A DNA stretch of 64,000 bases from Lindgomyces ingoldianus (GCF_010093535.1 NW_022985228.1:62001-126000); one strand, 5' to 3'; shown: positions 1 through 12,100, counted from the stretch's first letter. Translations and numbers: made by a program. Notes: generated by a model from the sequence alone, not told the origin.

Positions 1-1371
1 ATAAAGTTAAGAGTATTATGTTTTATAGTAATTTTGCTTTTTTAAAGAAAACTTCTTTTATGTAATTAGGTCTTTTAGATAGTCTATTAGCTAGGTTTTT
101 TAAACTTAGCTTGTATTTAATCTTAAAATTAAACTATGCTAGCTCTTCTACTTAGTAGGCTTACTAAGAAGAGAGCTTCTTTATTATTATAAAATAGGGT
201 AGATTATTATAATTAAAAAGTACCTAGATTATACTTAGAGTGTACTTTAAGTAGTGCTTTTAATAGTTAAAGCTTTTTATAATTATACATAACTTCTTAT
301 TATACGTATACTAATAGAGTTATAGGCTGCTTAGCTTACAGCTCTAGAAGGCTATAAGCCTCTAGTAGTACTTTACTGCTAGCTTAGAGAACTAAAGCTA
401 AAAAAGTATTACTGCTATAGTAAACTTAAAAGTGTCTATAATAATTATTACTAGCTTTAATAGATTAAAGTGCTAGAAAACTAAGGCATCTATAAATTTT
501 AACTAAAAAGTTAGAAAGGCGTTGTAGGCCTTTTTAGGCTAGAACTATTCTTAGTACTACTTTATAAAACTCTTATAATTCTGCTTTGCCTTCTTCTTCT
601 TCTTTTTTAAGGTAGGGCCTTTATAGGGTAGACTTAGAGCTTACGCAGCTATTATATAATCTACTAGTAAGTATATAATCTTTAAATAATGATAAATAAA
701 TCTTTAATAAAAGTTTATAAAGCCTAAAAATACCTAAATATCTTTAAAGCTTTTTAGCTTAGGCTATTTCTTAATTATCTAGACACGTAGTAAGTCTATT
801 ACAACACCTTCTAGTGTAACTATAAAGCCTAGGAATTTAATAGCCTTTATTTTAAAAAAACATTTAAATGCCTTATAGTATAGTCTTTATTTTACTAGTT
901 AATTAAAAACTTTAAGGACATGTTGCTTATAGTCCTCTTTATTTTTAAAGTAAATAAAGATGTTGTTTAAGTAGATAACACAGGTTCTATCTAACAAGCC
1001 TTCTAAAGCTCTATAGATATAGGACTAAAAGGTAGCTAGGGCATTAGCTAGGCTAAAGGGCATAATAAAGTATTTAAAATACCTGTACTGCGTCTTAAAA
1101 GTAGTCTTCTACTTATCCCTTTCTTTAATGTAAAGCCTATAGTAGGTGTTATAAAAGTTAAGCTTTATAAAAACTTTAGCCTTTAATAAGTAATCTAACA
1201 TCTTACTTATAAATAAGATAAAGTATTAGTTTTTAATTATAATCTTCTTAAAATTTTAGTAGTTAATATAAAGTTATATTGTTTTATTTAGTTATAGGAT
1301 AAAAAGAATAATAGCACTTATAGGCAACCTGCTTAGGCGTATCTAACCCTTCTTCTAGGCTATATTAAGGT
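1..1371 (-). pseudogene. Ty3/gypsy reverse transcriptase-RNase H relic, RIP-degraded
   Basis: Reading the minus strand from about 1371 down gives a gypsy RT in order: an EEG-x-IR-x-SR start, an ILFI stretch, LYINY (usual LCVDY), IIIKN, the KLNFYNTYYRL catalytic-D region (D>N), MPFSLANALATF, and YLNNIFIYF where families have YLDDILIYS. GFINFY, the connection to RNase H, follows near 750. In-frame stops sit where Q or W codons belong, and D>N and G>S/R changes fit RIP. The relic is cut at its upstream side by the LTR that begins at 1372; the left part runs off the window with no readable RNase H motif. High confidence in family, none in function. Confidence 0.85.
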
Positions 1372-1569
1372 TGTTAGATATGCGCACCTACTGTCAAGAC
1401 AGGAGGAACGTTTGACGAAAGCTGCTACATAGTACGAGCAATAAGCTCGAACAGNNNNNNNNNNNNNNNNNNNNNNNNNNNNNNAATACAATCAATCAAT
1501 CATCCCATACATTATATCTAAACCCATCATTCATCTTAGGAAGCCTAGAAACAGTGCTACAATCTGACA
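1372..1569 (+). repeat. LTR of family F with internal assembly gap
   Basis: It begins TGTTAGATATGCGCACC and ends GTGCTACAATCTGACA, with TG/CA ends. The left 23 bp match, in reverse complement, the sequence at 13838-13860, and the right 85 bp match 38570-38655, which together define the LTR family. It is less RIP-mutated than its neighbours. The flanks do not give a TSD (AAGGT before, ATAAG after) and belong to elements in opposite orientations, so this is not a simple solo LTR. True length is unknown because of the gap at 1455-1484. Confidence 0.7.
1455..1484. other. Assembly gap (30 N) inside LTR family F
   Basis: Thirty N. The related copy at 38452-38655 has more sequence between the shared 3' block and its own gap, so the real missing length here is probably more than 30 bp. 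Confidence 0.95.
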
Positions 1570-2385
1570 ATAAGGTTACTTTAAAGGGCTTTAATAAAGT
1601 TAAGGATAATTATTAGCTTAAGCGCCTACCCTAGGTATAAAATAAGTCTAAAAAGGCACTAGCCTTACAGGACTAAGTAGTTGCTTATATTTTAAAATAG
1701 AATAAGTAATAGAAAACTGTGCACTTATGCCTTAAGCAGGCGCAGTAGCACTAAGTTAAATAGTATAACTCTTAGAATTTAAAAAAATACTTTAGTGTAG
1801 AAAATGAAGTTATTTTAAGGTTAAAGTATATTAAAACACAGCATTTATTAAAGAAGCTTAATGTAATATACTTAGAACCCTTTAAAGTACTTAAAAAAAT
1901 TAAAAACTTAGTATACTAGCTAGACTTACTACAATTAATATAAAGAATTTATTTTATTTTCTATGTTTTACTGCTAAAGCAATAAAATAAACCTCTTTAA
2001 AAAAAAGCTCTTCTAGCCTAAGCCTGTACACGTTCTAGAGACAGATAGTAAAGACTGCTAAAAAGTTAAAGGAATTCTTAAACATAAAGATCTAAAAGTA
2101 GAACAACAGTTTTTTATAAAGTAGCTTAGGTAGCTTCTTAAAAACTTTACTTAAAAACTTAAAAAACACTTTAATAACTATAAAAAAGATTTTTAAGATT
2201 ATTAGCTTACTTTTTATAATATATTATAATAAAAGCAACAGCTAAACACTATATCTATAAGTACTCTCTAGAGTACAACTACACTAACTTTAGCACTTAT
2301 AGCAAAACCTAATGTAATTTAAACTTTGCAACATAGGAATTGCTAAAACAAGTTAGCATATAAATAAAAAAATAAAGTAATAACT
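1570..2385 (+). pseudogene. Ty3/gypsy integrase C-terminus plus chromodomain relic
   Basis: Plus-strand reading shows VENEVILRLKYIKTQ, then YLEPFKVLKKI, the GPF/Y module of gypsy integrases (family GPFEV), then FYVLLLK (HVSLLEP). From about 2038 to 2215 a chromodomain-like stretch follows (EQQ-FFIK-x-L, family EQQYLVKW-x-G, then PEEHLNN-like residues). Stops replace W and Q. It is truncated upstream by the LTR at 1372-1569, and the 3' part is interrupted by the Fot1 copy at 2386. The segments at 4255-5082, 17561-18121 and 19226-20136 may be continuations of the same element, but I could not prove this. Confidence 0.75.
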
Positions 2386-4254
2386 TAACATACTTTACAG
2401 GCAAGTTACTTACACACCTAAGTTACTTACTTTTGCTAAGACTCTACTACACTACTTTTCTTACACTAATATATTTCTAATAACACTACTTAAATATGTT
2501 AAAAGAACATTAAATGCAGCTTACACTTTAGGCTTTTAAATAAAATATAACACTTTTTAAGCAACACGCTGCAGCTATCTATAAAGTCTTTTAAAAAATA
2601 ATAAGTAACTAATGCACTAGATAACCTTTTTAAGCTAATTATATAGCTAACTTATAAAAGCTAGATAATAATAAGAAGTAGGTAATTATTTAGCACATAC
2701 TTAAGCTAGATGCATAAGAATTTTCCTCTTAGCTAGCAGCTATAGCTAATTTAGCTAATTCTTTATATGCTAAGCATAATATAGGCTATATTAGCATAAA
2801 CTAGCTTAATATATTTATTAAGTGTTACTTAAAGCTTAAAGTAAAGTTTAAGTACAACTATAACTATAAAAAAGCTTTTTATAAAAATCTTATAGTAATT
2901 TACAACTAGTTTAACCTTATAAAGAATATTAAAGCTAAGTATAGCATCTAGAATAACAACATATACAACTTTAATAAAATAAAGTTTATAATAAGCTAGA
3001 TATCTACAAGAGTAGTTATTATAAGTTTAAAGAGATAAGAATAGCTAAAAGCAGTCTAGCTAGGTAACTAGAAGTAGATAACAGCTATTTAAGGCATTAA
3101 TGCTAAAAAGTAAGCTATTCTGCTTTTTATTATTTTCTAGAGTAGCAACTACTTTTTAAACTAGTATAAAAAAAAATCTACTTTAAGATTAAGTTATTAT
3201 AATCTTTAAGTATAGCTAGACTACTAATTAGCTTAGTCTAGACTAGTTAAAGCACTTTAATGTGTATATAAAAAAGTGTACTATTAGTAGCTACTATCTG
3301 CTAGTTATTAACAGCTATAAGAGCTATAACTTACTTTATTTCTAGTAATACTATAAAGATAATAAGATTATTACTATTTATATACTTTTTTACTTATTAC
3401 ACTTTTTATAGCTACTTAATGTAGGTTGTTTTACTTCTTTAAAAAAAAGTATATAGGCGCTAAGCTAAAAACCTTATACATAACTAGATTACTTATATAA
3501 TAAAAATAAAGTTTTTACTATACTTTAAAGCAGCTTATAATGCTATAATTACTTTTAGTAATATTTAAAAAAAGTTTTAAAGCGCTAGATTAGTTCTTTT
3601 TAACTTATAATAAATTATAATAGGCTTTAATGTAAAGTTACGCACTCTATTACTACTACTACTTATATATAATCAGCTCTAGTAGTTATAAACCCTAAGT
3701 AATACTTTAGAACTTAGGTTATAATTAATGCTTATAAAAATAAAAATTTAAAAGCATATAAATAGTTTACTAACTTTTATAGCTAAAGTGTTTAAAAAAG
3801 TTTTAAAAAGGGTAGTAATAATTATATATAAGCTAGTATTAGTATAATAGAAAATTACTAAGTTTTAAGCAGCTAATAAGGCTACTACATAACATAAATT
3901 ATATAAAAGAATGTAAATTAAAGTAAAAAAAACCTTAATAATTTAAAAAAGCTTATACTTAATAGCTCTAAAGAAGTTTAAAGCACGCAGTAATAGAAAG
4001 AAGGTAAAGAAGCAGGTGTAAGCTAAAGTAAGTAAGCTATTCTAAAGGCGCTGCAGATAGTGCAATTAGACTAGGCATAACACGCAAATGTGTAAGTAAG
4101 ATGTAGAAGTAGTATCTAAATAATATTCTAGGCTGTACTATACTATATAGTGCTAGAGCAGGTTATTATAGGCTATAATAGAGTTTATTAGGGTGGGGTC
4201 TTAGCAAAAGTAAGCAACTTAGGTGTGTAAGCAACTCGCCTGTAAAGTACGTTA
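2386..4254 (+). mobile_element. Fot1/pogo-type Tc1-mariner transposon, full length (1869 bp with TA)
   Basis: Bounded by TA dinucleotides. The terminal inverted repeats read ACATACTTTACAGGCAAG at the left and its complement CTTGCCTGTAAAGTACGT-like at the right (TIR roughly 60 bp, with a GTTGCTTAC-type internal repeat). Length matches the copies at 57605-59474 (1870 bp) and 29289-36822 after removing its insertion (1865 bp). It carries one degenerate transposase on the plus strand. Ends are less RIP-mutated than the interior. Confidence 0.88.
2560..4110 (+). pseudogene. Fot1/pogo transposase, RIP-inactivated
   Basis: The plus-strand frames contain a CENP-B-like N-terminal region, then KFKYNYNYKKAFYKN and NLIKNIKAKYSI followed by NNIYNFNKIKF, which matches the pogo motif around the first catalytic D (family YNFDETGF; D>N here). 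GINAKKQAILLFIIF follows. Near the C-terminus, 4052-4093 encodes a zinc knuckle C-x2-C-x4-H-x4-C with all four ligands kept in this copy. Many stops make the frame unusable. The family cuts and pastes at TA sites through a DDD/DDE catalytic core. Exact start and end are estimates. Confidence 0.8.
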
Positions 4255-5087
4255 TACTTTTTACTATAAAATTTTTACTTTATGCAGCTTACAAGGTTAT
4301 AACTTAGAGTGTAGTAGAAATGTCTATATTAAAGGTACTGTCTAGGGCTATACTAGACCTAAAGAGGTCTTAAGTAAAGTCTAGACTAGGTATTATTTAT
4401 ATATATAATAAGAACATCTTAAAGATTTCTAAAAAAACATTGCTAGCTACTCTCTTAGTAAAATAAAAGTTTTACGCGCTTTTAATTTATCTGTGCTATA
4501 CTAAACTACTAATTTATAACTAGTAAGCTTACTTTTATAGCAGCAGGTATATTTAGCCTGTAGTAGTACTACTGTTTCTTCTAGTTAGTTACACAGCTGT
4601 TCTTAAGAAAAATTACCTTAGACTTAGACTAAATAATAGTATTATTTAAATAGTTCTTACTAACACTACTAAGACTACTTTAAAGCAAAGTTAGCTATAA
4701 TTTAAATAACCTATAATACTAAGACATACTTTATGCTGCTTATAGTTATGTTCCTAAGAAACCTAACACTACTAGGCATACTTTGCTAGCGTAAAGCCCT
4801 TAGTATTACGCTTTAGCTACTAGAAGTATGCATTAATATGCTCTTTAAGGGCTAGCGCATATAAAAGAACATCTTTTTAATAGCAAAGCTAAGCCTTAGT
4901 GTTTAAGTTAAGTTTTTAACTTAGGTTACTTATAGTTTTAACAGCACACTTGTTATAGTTAAAGGCTTAGTTAATATAGTACTAGAGAATATTTTTAGCA
5001 CAGTAGAAGTAAGGGTTAAGCTATATAAAGTTAGCATAAACTTAAAAGGCTTTAAAAACACTTACTTTTATATAGCTACTTGCCTTC
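4255..5087. other. RIP-saturated sequence, no recognisable gene
   Basis: It lies between the right TA of the Fot1 copy and the CCTTC TSD (5083-5087) of the gypsy element. It continues after that element at 17561. It has the TpA-rich, stop-filled look of an old coding relic, but I recognised no domain on either strand. By position it may be interior sequence of the LTR element whose 3' LTR is at 19926-20136. Confidence 0.6.
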
Positions 5088-5288
5088 TGTAAGGCCGGAT
5101 GTCCTAGAACGGGCTAGTATGGCCTCACCTGACCTGTTTAGAGGTTGTATGACCTGTGCTTTGTATATAAGCATAAATCCTAACAAGCAAAGCTTAGCAG
5201 CAATTTGTCTCTCTTATAATACACTTCTATCTTTCTCTAAAAGCTTGCTTATAGTGCTATTTGTGCTACTTACTATCCTATCTTTACA
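5088..5288 (+). repeat. 5' LTR of gypsy element
   Basis: It starts TGTAAGGCCGGATGTCC and ends CTATCTTTACA. The first half is nearly free of RIP; the second half carries transitions relative to the 3' LTR (for example AGCAAAGC against AGCGAAGC). A TATA-like TTGTATATAAGC at about 5160-5171 is the likely promoter core. Confidence 0.92.
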
Positions 5289-5379
5289 TTTAAATTGCTT
5301 TACAAGCTAGCATACTGCTTAAGGGCAACATTCCTATGTAATAGTGTTAAAGTAAAATGCTAGAAAAAAATTAGATGTA

Positions 5380-6900
5380 ACTAGCGCTTAAAGACTACTT
5401 AAAAAGCTAGCTAAGACTACTACTCTTAGTAATACTTAACTAGAGTTAACACTAACACAGAGAGGAATAGAGTAAGAGATAAGTAAAAAGGATAATAAAA
5501 ATTCTTATAGATTAGGCTTGTTAAGCTATCTAGAAGGCGTTTAAAGCCTAGAAGGGGTTAGAAGGGCTAGTGCAGGACTAAGCAACACACAGTCTAGCCC
5601 TGCAAATTAGGCTTTAGCAGAAGCCTGCGCCTAGCTGCAAGAGCAGCAGGAAGCGCAAGAACTAGCTAGGATAATAGAAATTTATTATTAATTTAAGGCA
5701 GGTAATATAAGTGCGCTTAATAAGTTACTAACTAAAGTATTAAATATTATTATACTAAAACTTACTTAAGACTAAGTAAACCTACTGCGTTCTAAACTAC
5801 TGCACTAATATAAAAAGAAGAACAAAGCAGACTACAACTAGTAGTGTAGGGATAATAAGGACTATTACTAAAAAAGTCTATTAAGCTTTACTTAGGAATT
5901 ACAAAAGATCTCTTTTAGCCTATAATATATTAATAAGACACTATAATTACTATAAAAGACACACTATACTTATTTAAAGCTTGTTAACTTATTATAGTTA
6001 CTAATATAGTAAAATCTTAAAAATAAGATGCTTAATGCATTAGGTACTTTAGTAGAATAAAAAAAAGTAGCTTATAATGCTATAAAAAACTATAAATAAT
6101 AACTTAATTAGTCTCTAACTAAACTTCTAGCCTACTTTAAGCTATTATAGACTAAAGTTAATAAGAAGAGCCTAGATAAGATAACAGTAGACTTTAGTAG
6201 CGCACTATTTAACAAGATTAAGCATAATCTAACATATATCCTATAAAGTAAGTAAGAGACGCTAGCTTAGGTAAAAAAGTAGAGCAACATATCCTACTGC
6301 TGCCTGTAGAAGAGAAAAGAGCTAAAGTTAAAAAAGAAAGAAACATAAAGGCGTTTTACCTTATTTCTAGCTAATAAGAACCTAAAGAAGCTTAAAAAGA
6401 AATAAAAAAAGCTTTTAAGCTAAAAAGAAGCTAGAAGAAGGAAAAAATCTAATAAAATAAAGGTTACTTGCTAGAATTACAAGTAGCTAGGTTATATTTC
6501 CCTAGATTATTTTATAAAAGATAAAAATAAAAATAAGTCTAATAAAAATAAGTAAAAAAGAAAAAAGCAAAGCTAGAAAAACTAAGCTTCTTTCTTTTAG
6601 CTTATATTACTTTAGTAAGTAATAAAAAGAAGCTTAAAAACCTTTAGAACTTATTATACTTAAAAAGGTTAACCTTATTATTAGTAATAGTAAGCATAGA
6701 GTTATTAGAAAACCTTTAGGCTGTAATAAAAAAAGAAGCTTAATTAAACATCCTGTCTGCTATAATAGCTAAAGAGTTAGATTTTAAGATTAAGCCCCTA
6801 CTAAGTGTCTTTCTAAAGGCACTTAATAGATTAAACTTTACTGTCTACAGCTTTATAGTTATAAATGTAAAGATTATAGACTTTTAAGAAAAAGTTTAAA
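5380..6900 (+). pseudogene. gag relic of the 5088 gypsy element, with RIP-hit zinc knuckle
   Basis: The clearest landmark is at 6469-6516, where the frame reads C-*-N-Y-K-*-L-G-Y-I-S-L-D-Y. The family CCHC knuckle is C-x2-C-x4-H-x4-C; the second C, the H and the last C have all become Y, and W/Q have become stops, exactly as G>A and C>T transitions would do. Upstream is a lysine-rich stretch typical of the region before the knuckle. Protein limits are approximate. Confidence 0.7.
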
Positions 6901-8168
6901 CTTATAAGGTGCTATTTATAGTAACAGACCTAAAAAGACCTTTAATATATTTAAGTTTACTTTAAATTAATTAGTTTAATTTAAAGCTAAACTTTTATAT
7001 AAGACATATGTTATTTAGAGGCGTAAAGAACTATAGTATGCTAAGGTAGCCTTAAAAGACGCAGCAGAGTTTAAGCAAACTATGTAAAGTTCTAATATAA
7101 ATGTCTATGTCTGCAGTGTGCTATCTAATAACACTAAAGATTCTTTAGAACCTATAGAGCTTAAGTTAAGACTAGAGTTTAAAGAATATGCAGACATAGT
7201 TAAGTCTAACAAGATGTTAGAAGTACTACTGCATAGCCTACAGAATCTAGCTATTAAGCTAAAGGAAGAGATAAAGCCTTCTTACTAACTACTATATAAC
7301 TTATTAAAGTATAAGTTATAGTATCTCTGTAAATATATTAATAATTATCTGTAAAAAAAGTAGATTTAAAGGTCTAAGTTTTTTATAAAAGCTCTAATCT
7401 TATTTATAAAAAAAAAGATAAAAAGTTAAAGCTCTATGTAGATTATAAAAGCCTAAACTAAATTATAATAAAAAATTATTACTTACTACTACTTATCTTA
7501 AAATCTCTTAAAAGACTTAGAAAGGCAAAGTAGTATATAAAGCTAGATATCTATAATATATACTATATGTTATGTATTTATAAGGGAGATAAGTAAAAGA
7601 CAGTATTCTAAACTTAATATAGTTATTTTAAGTACTAAGTTATACCTTTTAGTCTTACTAATACTTCTGTAGCTTTCTAGGCTTATATTAACTAGGCTTT
7701 AGCAGGGTTAGTTAATGTAACATGTACTATGTACCTTAACAATATTCTAGTCTATTCTAACATAAAAAAGAAATAAGTTATTTATATTAAAAAGGTGCTA
7801 TAAAGATTATATAAAGTAAAGCTTTTTTTAAAACTTAGTAAGTGTAAATTTTACACGTAGAAAACTAAGTACCTAGGGTATATAGTTTACTTAGAAGAAG
7901 TTAAAGTTAACTCTTTAAAAATTAAGACAATCTAGAAGTAGCTAATGCTAAAGACTGTTTAGAATATTTGTGTTTTTATAGAGTTTATAAACTACTATAA
8001 GTAGTTTATTACTAACTTCTCTCTAATTACTCTACCCCTTACTAAGCTAACCTAGAAGGGCCTAGACGCAGCAAAGGGTAGTTAAGAGCAAAGGTAGAAA
8101 GAAAGTTAGAAGCTTAATATTAGTTTTAAAAGCAAAGCAGTCTTTTAAAAGCTCTAAAACTTATTTCT
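6690..8168 (+). pseudogene. Protease and reverse transcriptase relic of the 5088 gypsy element
   Basis: A retropepsin-like tail (VTDLKRPLIYLSLL, then NFYIRHMLFRG) precedes RT. RT is read as EEIKPSY, KKKDKKLKLYVDYKSLN, IKNYYLLLLI, KLDIYNIYYML, VIPFSLTNTSVAF and MYLNNILVYSN, the last matching YLDDILIYS with D>N. The connection domain continues through INYYK and ITLPLTKLT. The frame is broken at 8169 by a retrotransposon insertion and resumes at 9971. Stops at W/Q positions are the RIP signature. Confidence 0.85.
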
Positions 8169-8373
8169 TGTAACAACACTAACGCGCGTCGCACATATAA
8201 GGTCGCAATCCGCGATCCGCGATCAGGCTATGTGGCGTAATGAGGGGTAAGCCGGATGCGACAGGCATAGGCCTAAGCATGTATATAGTCTCTCCTCCTT
8301 AACAGTTAAGCTTAACAGCTTAATTATTCTTATTAATAGATTAGTTTAGTCCTGCATTTATGCTAACATAACA
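8169..8373 (+). repeat. 5' LTR of the 1797-bp element
   Basis: The outer 110 bp keep CpG-rich sequence (CGCAATCCGCGATCCGCGAT, with a repeated CCGCGAT), while the inner end reads ATGCTAACATAACA against ATGCCGACGTGACA in the other LTR. Damage therefore increases inward. Confidence 0.9.
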
Positions 8374-8689
8374 TTACAATTAAGCTAACCTAGGGAGGGG
8401 CCCTCTTTGCTAGCAACAGCCTGTACAATATCTTTAAACAAAAAGGATTAATTAACTGTACAACTAGGAATGCACAAGGCTACCCTGCTGCTCTACAACT
8501 AATAATCTTCTTAACGCAGGGCAACATAAGGACAAGAATAAGGATAAGGATAAAGTTTAACAATTTTTAGCTAGTCTTAGAGGGTAAGGCTATCTAGAGT
8601 ACAATAATACCCTTATTAACAGATAACTAGCTGCCCTACCTGCAGTTGCTTACTAGCTAGGCATCTATTTTCTTTCCTACACCTACTAT

Positions 8690-9640
8690 TCTAATTAATA
8701 GAGGCGACAACAACCCCTAATTCTTTTAAGGCCCTACAAGCTAAGTACTAGAGCGCTCTTACTACGCTGCAGAATAAGCTGCAGACTTTACGTAATAAGC
8801 TTAGTAAGCTATAAGCTAGCTAGCACTTACTACGCCTACAACAGCAGCTTTCTAAGCCTACTAAGTTTAATAGGAAGCTTTACTACTTTTAAACTTAGCT
8901 CTCTATAATTAAGGCAAAGATTTAAGTAGATAAAAAAGCTATAAGCAACCTAGTAGCATGTTTCTACTACGTGTACAGAAACCTAGAGACCACTGTTTAA
9001 GCTATAGTGCTGCCCTAGCTAGCTAAGGCTAAGACTTAAGGCATTTAAAACTACAATATAATCCTTAACTAGCTTACTTATATGTTTAAAAACCCTAATT
9101 AGAAGCAGAAGGCTAAGAACGCGCTACATAATATCTAACAGGCTAATAAAAAGTTACTGCTAAGCTATATTACTAAATTTAAGTGTCTTATGTATAAAGC
9201 AAAAGCTTAAGCTTAGCTAGACTTAATTAAGATATCTACGCTACACAATAGTCTTAATATATTAACGCGTAGAGCCCTATTAACGCAGCTCTTAATCCCT
9301 ACATTATACAACGCCTTTCTGCAGATAATACAGCAACTATTACAACGCCAGGTCATCTTCTAGCACAACTATGTCGCGGCTAATCCCTACACAGACAGGA
9401 TAGATGTGAGCGCTGTTATAGCTAAAGTAGGCAGTATTAAGTTAAAAGCACTTAAGGCCCTTAACTTTAATAACTTACTAGCTAAGCCCTAGCAAGCTAC
9501 ATACATCTCTACTACGCAGCGCAATTAATAGTAAAGGCAAGGCCTGTGTGTACGCTGCAGATTAGGCTCTTATTAGGTTACTAATTACCTCTAGCGTCCT
9601 ACTATATTAAAGGCAAAGCTAAAGGCAGAAATTAAGGCTC
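8690..9640 (+). pseudogene. gag-like relic with zinc knuckle in the 1797-bp element
   Basis: The plus-strand reading shows a retrotransposon gag fold region (KFNRKLYYF, FKNPN, KAKNALHNI, TRRALLTQLLIP, LYNAFLQIIQQLL) and, at about 9540-9600, C-V-R-C-R-L-G-S-Y-*-V-T-N-Y, a CCHC knuckle whose H and last C have become Y. A few in-frame stops replace Q/W. The degree of damage is lower than in the surrounding gypsy pol, so this insertion may be younger. Confidence 0.7.
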
Positions 9641-9760
9641 TTTATTAGCTGTTGCTTTACTTAACTAATAGCAATAATAATAATCTAAAGAGTATTCTAT
9701 AGCTCTTACTAACTATATTAAGCACCTGTTAATATTAGATTAAGCTTTAAAAGGGGGTAA

Positions 9761-9965
9761 TGTAACAACGCTAACGCGCGTTGCACATGTAAGGTTGTGA
9801 TCTGCGATCCGCGATTAGGCCATGTGGCGCAATAAGGGGTAAGCTGGATGCGACAGGCATGGGCCCGAGCATGTATATAGTCTCTCCTCCTCAACAGTCA
9901 AGCTCAACAGCTTAATTGTTCTCGTCAATAGATTAGTTTGGTCCTGCATCCATGCCGACGTGACA
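9761..9965 (+). repeat. 3' LTR of the 1797-bp element
   Basis: 205 bp, preceded by AAAAGGGGGTAA. It is mutated at its inner end (GGTTGTGATCTGCGATC) and nearly clean at its outer end (ATGCCGACGTGACA), the mirror image of the 5' LTR. Confidence 0.9.
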
Positions 9966-9970
9966 TTTCT

Positions 9971-12100
9971 TAAAGTTCCTATATTAGCTTATTTTAATGC
10001 TAATAGAAAAACTAAAGTAGAAGTTAACACCTTAGAGGGTGTAATTTATAGCATTTTAAGCTAATTAGTCTTAGATAAGACTAGAGAGGCTTAATAAAGG
10101 CTAATTAGCTTCTTTTTAAGAAAGATAAGTAAAGCTAAGTATAATTATAATACCTATAATAAGTAGTTGCTTACTATTAATAAAAGTTTAGCATATTAGC
10201 AACATTACCTTTAAAGTCTACTGTTTAAACTTTTTATAGACTATAATAATCTTTGCTAGTTTATAGAAACTAAAACCTTAAACTACTAGTAAGTCTAAGC
10301 CTATAAAAGAATAATAAAATATAATTTTATTATTACGCACTCTAGAGAAGCTAAACCTAGCAGATAGACTCTTAAGAAGACCTAACTATATTAAGAAGTT
10401 ATAACAGCCTTTCTAGAAAAGAAATGCAGCGTATGTAATAAACATGCGCAACCTCTTAAATTAATAAAATTATAATAAAGAATTAATAGTTATAGCTATT
10501 ACATGTTTTTAAAATTCTTTAAGCTTAGCTAAAGACTGCCTTAAAAAAAACAAAGGCTAAAACAGCTAGATTCTAAAAGAGCTATAGGCAAAGAACTAGA
10601 GAAGAACAACAATAAGAACCTTATGTTAGGTATTAGAAAAGACTATAATAAAATAGACTTATTAGACACTAAGAGTAAAATAAAGAATAAAAAGAACTTT
10701 AATAAAAACACTTATCTCTAGAATAGGCTAGAACAACATGCTATAGCTAATACAAAAAAAAGACTCTAACAACAGACTAAAAGAAGGCAGAAGTGTTCTA
10801 GAAGTGCTATAACAGCCTATTAGCAGGCCACTTTAGTGTAAAAAAGACACTTAAAAAAATTATATATTAATATAATTAAAAAAGGCTTAAAAAGAATGTA
10901 AAGGCTTACTATAATAACTACCTAAGGTGTAGAGAATTAGTAGCTTTACAACACTACCTATATAGGCTTCTTTACCCTTTGCCACTGCCTAATAGGCTTT
11001 AGCAGGATGTAATAATAGATTTTATAACGCAGCTGCCCTCTTATAAATACTTAGGGTTAGTATACAATGCAATCCTTATAATAGTAGACTGTCTTACTAA
11101 GATAGCCTACTATATGCTAGCTAGAGCTAATTAGAAGGCTTTAGACCTAGTAAAAGTTTAGTTAAAAAAAGTTATTTACCTTTATAAAGTTCTAAAAAAC
11201 ATTATCTTTAATTAAGAGCTAATAATAAACTTAAAGTACTAGAATAGTTTTTATTACTATTTTAGCATATAAAGGATTCTTTTGTTAGCCTACTATTCTA
11301 AGACTAATAGGCAGACTAAAAGATAAAACTAAACCCTAGAACAGTACTTTAGATATTACTATTACCTAAAATAAGATAATTAAGTGATGTAGTTGCTAAT
11401 AGCAGAGTTTACGTACAATAATAGCGTACATATAACTACAGAAGTTACTCCTTTCTAAGCATACTACAGAGCAAACCTAAGAGAGCTAGATTAGCCTAGA
11501 GAACCCCTAAGTTAGGGGGAATTGCACATAGTAAACAGAGTTACTGCTAAAGCACTTGCTCTATAGTTAAAATGCTGCTAGAAAATTATTACTATAAATA
11601 CATATTAAAAAAAGTATGCAGACAAATAACAAAAGCATATATAGCTGTAAGTAGAAAACAAGGTATTAGTCTTTAATAGACACATAAAATTAATAAGGCT
11701 AAAGAAAAAGTTAGACTAGAAGTTCTTAGAACTAGAGAAAGTTATAGGCTAAATTAGCGCAGAGGCGTACAAAGTAGACCTACCTAATCTAAGAGAAGTT
11801 TATCTAGTGTTCTATGTCTTACTCTTAGAGCTATATACCTAGAAAGGGCGTCTTAAGTTGCAATTAGAACTAATTATAAACACTCTACGCGCTATAAGAG
11901 ATAATGTGTACTATGTAAAGAAAATACTTAACTAGAAATAGAATTTAGCTAAAGTATAAAAATATTTTATAAAATAAAAAAGTTATCTATTTAAAAAGAA
12001 CTTATAGAAACTTAGACCTAACATTAGCTTAAACACATTAAAAGTGTTTTAAAAAAGTAAAGGAATATATAGCAAAAGATTAAATTATGCTAGTTTAGGT
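9971..12100 (+). pseudogene. RNase H, integrase and chromodomain relic of the 5088 gypsy element
   Basis: RNase H begins right after the TTTCT TSD. Integrase is clear from about 10980: a VIIDFITQLPSYKY first catalytic block, ILIIVDCLTKIAYYM, then NRQTKR and TLEQYFRYY near the catalytic E, EVTPF, and a C-terminal module. A chromodomain-like tail is seen at about 11880-12080 (VYYVKKILN, KYFIK-x-KSY, NTLKVF). Many stops. Chromodomain-bearing gypsy elements of fungi are known to prefer heterochromatin, which fits the context. Confidence 0.85.

Larger units (their letters stand above)
8169..9965 (+). mobile_element. Short non-autonomous LTR element (1797 bp), gag only
   Basis: 205-bp LTRs at 8169-8373 and 9761-9965 begin TGTAACAAC and end with GTGACA or its RIP form ATAACA. 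TSD TTTCT occurs at 8164-8168 and 9966-9970. A polypurine tract AAAAGGGGGTAA abuts the 3' LTR. The 1387-bp interior encodes a gag-like relic only; there is no room for pol. It splits the RNase H region of the host gypsy element. It must have depended on another element for reverse transcriptase and integrase. Confidence 0.92.

Noticed and set aside
5080..5310. 76-codon open frame
   Set aside because: Covers an LTR whose boundaries are fixed by the CCTTC TSD and a second copy at 17355.
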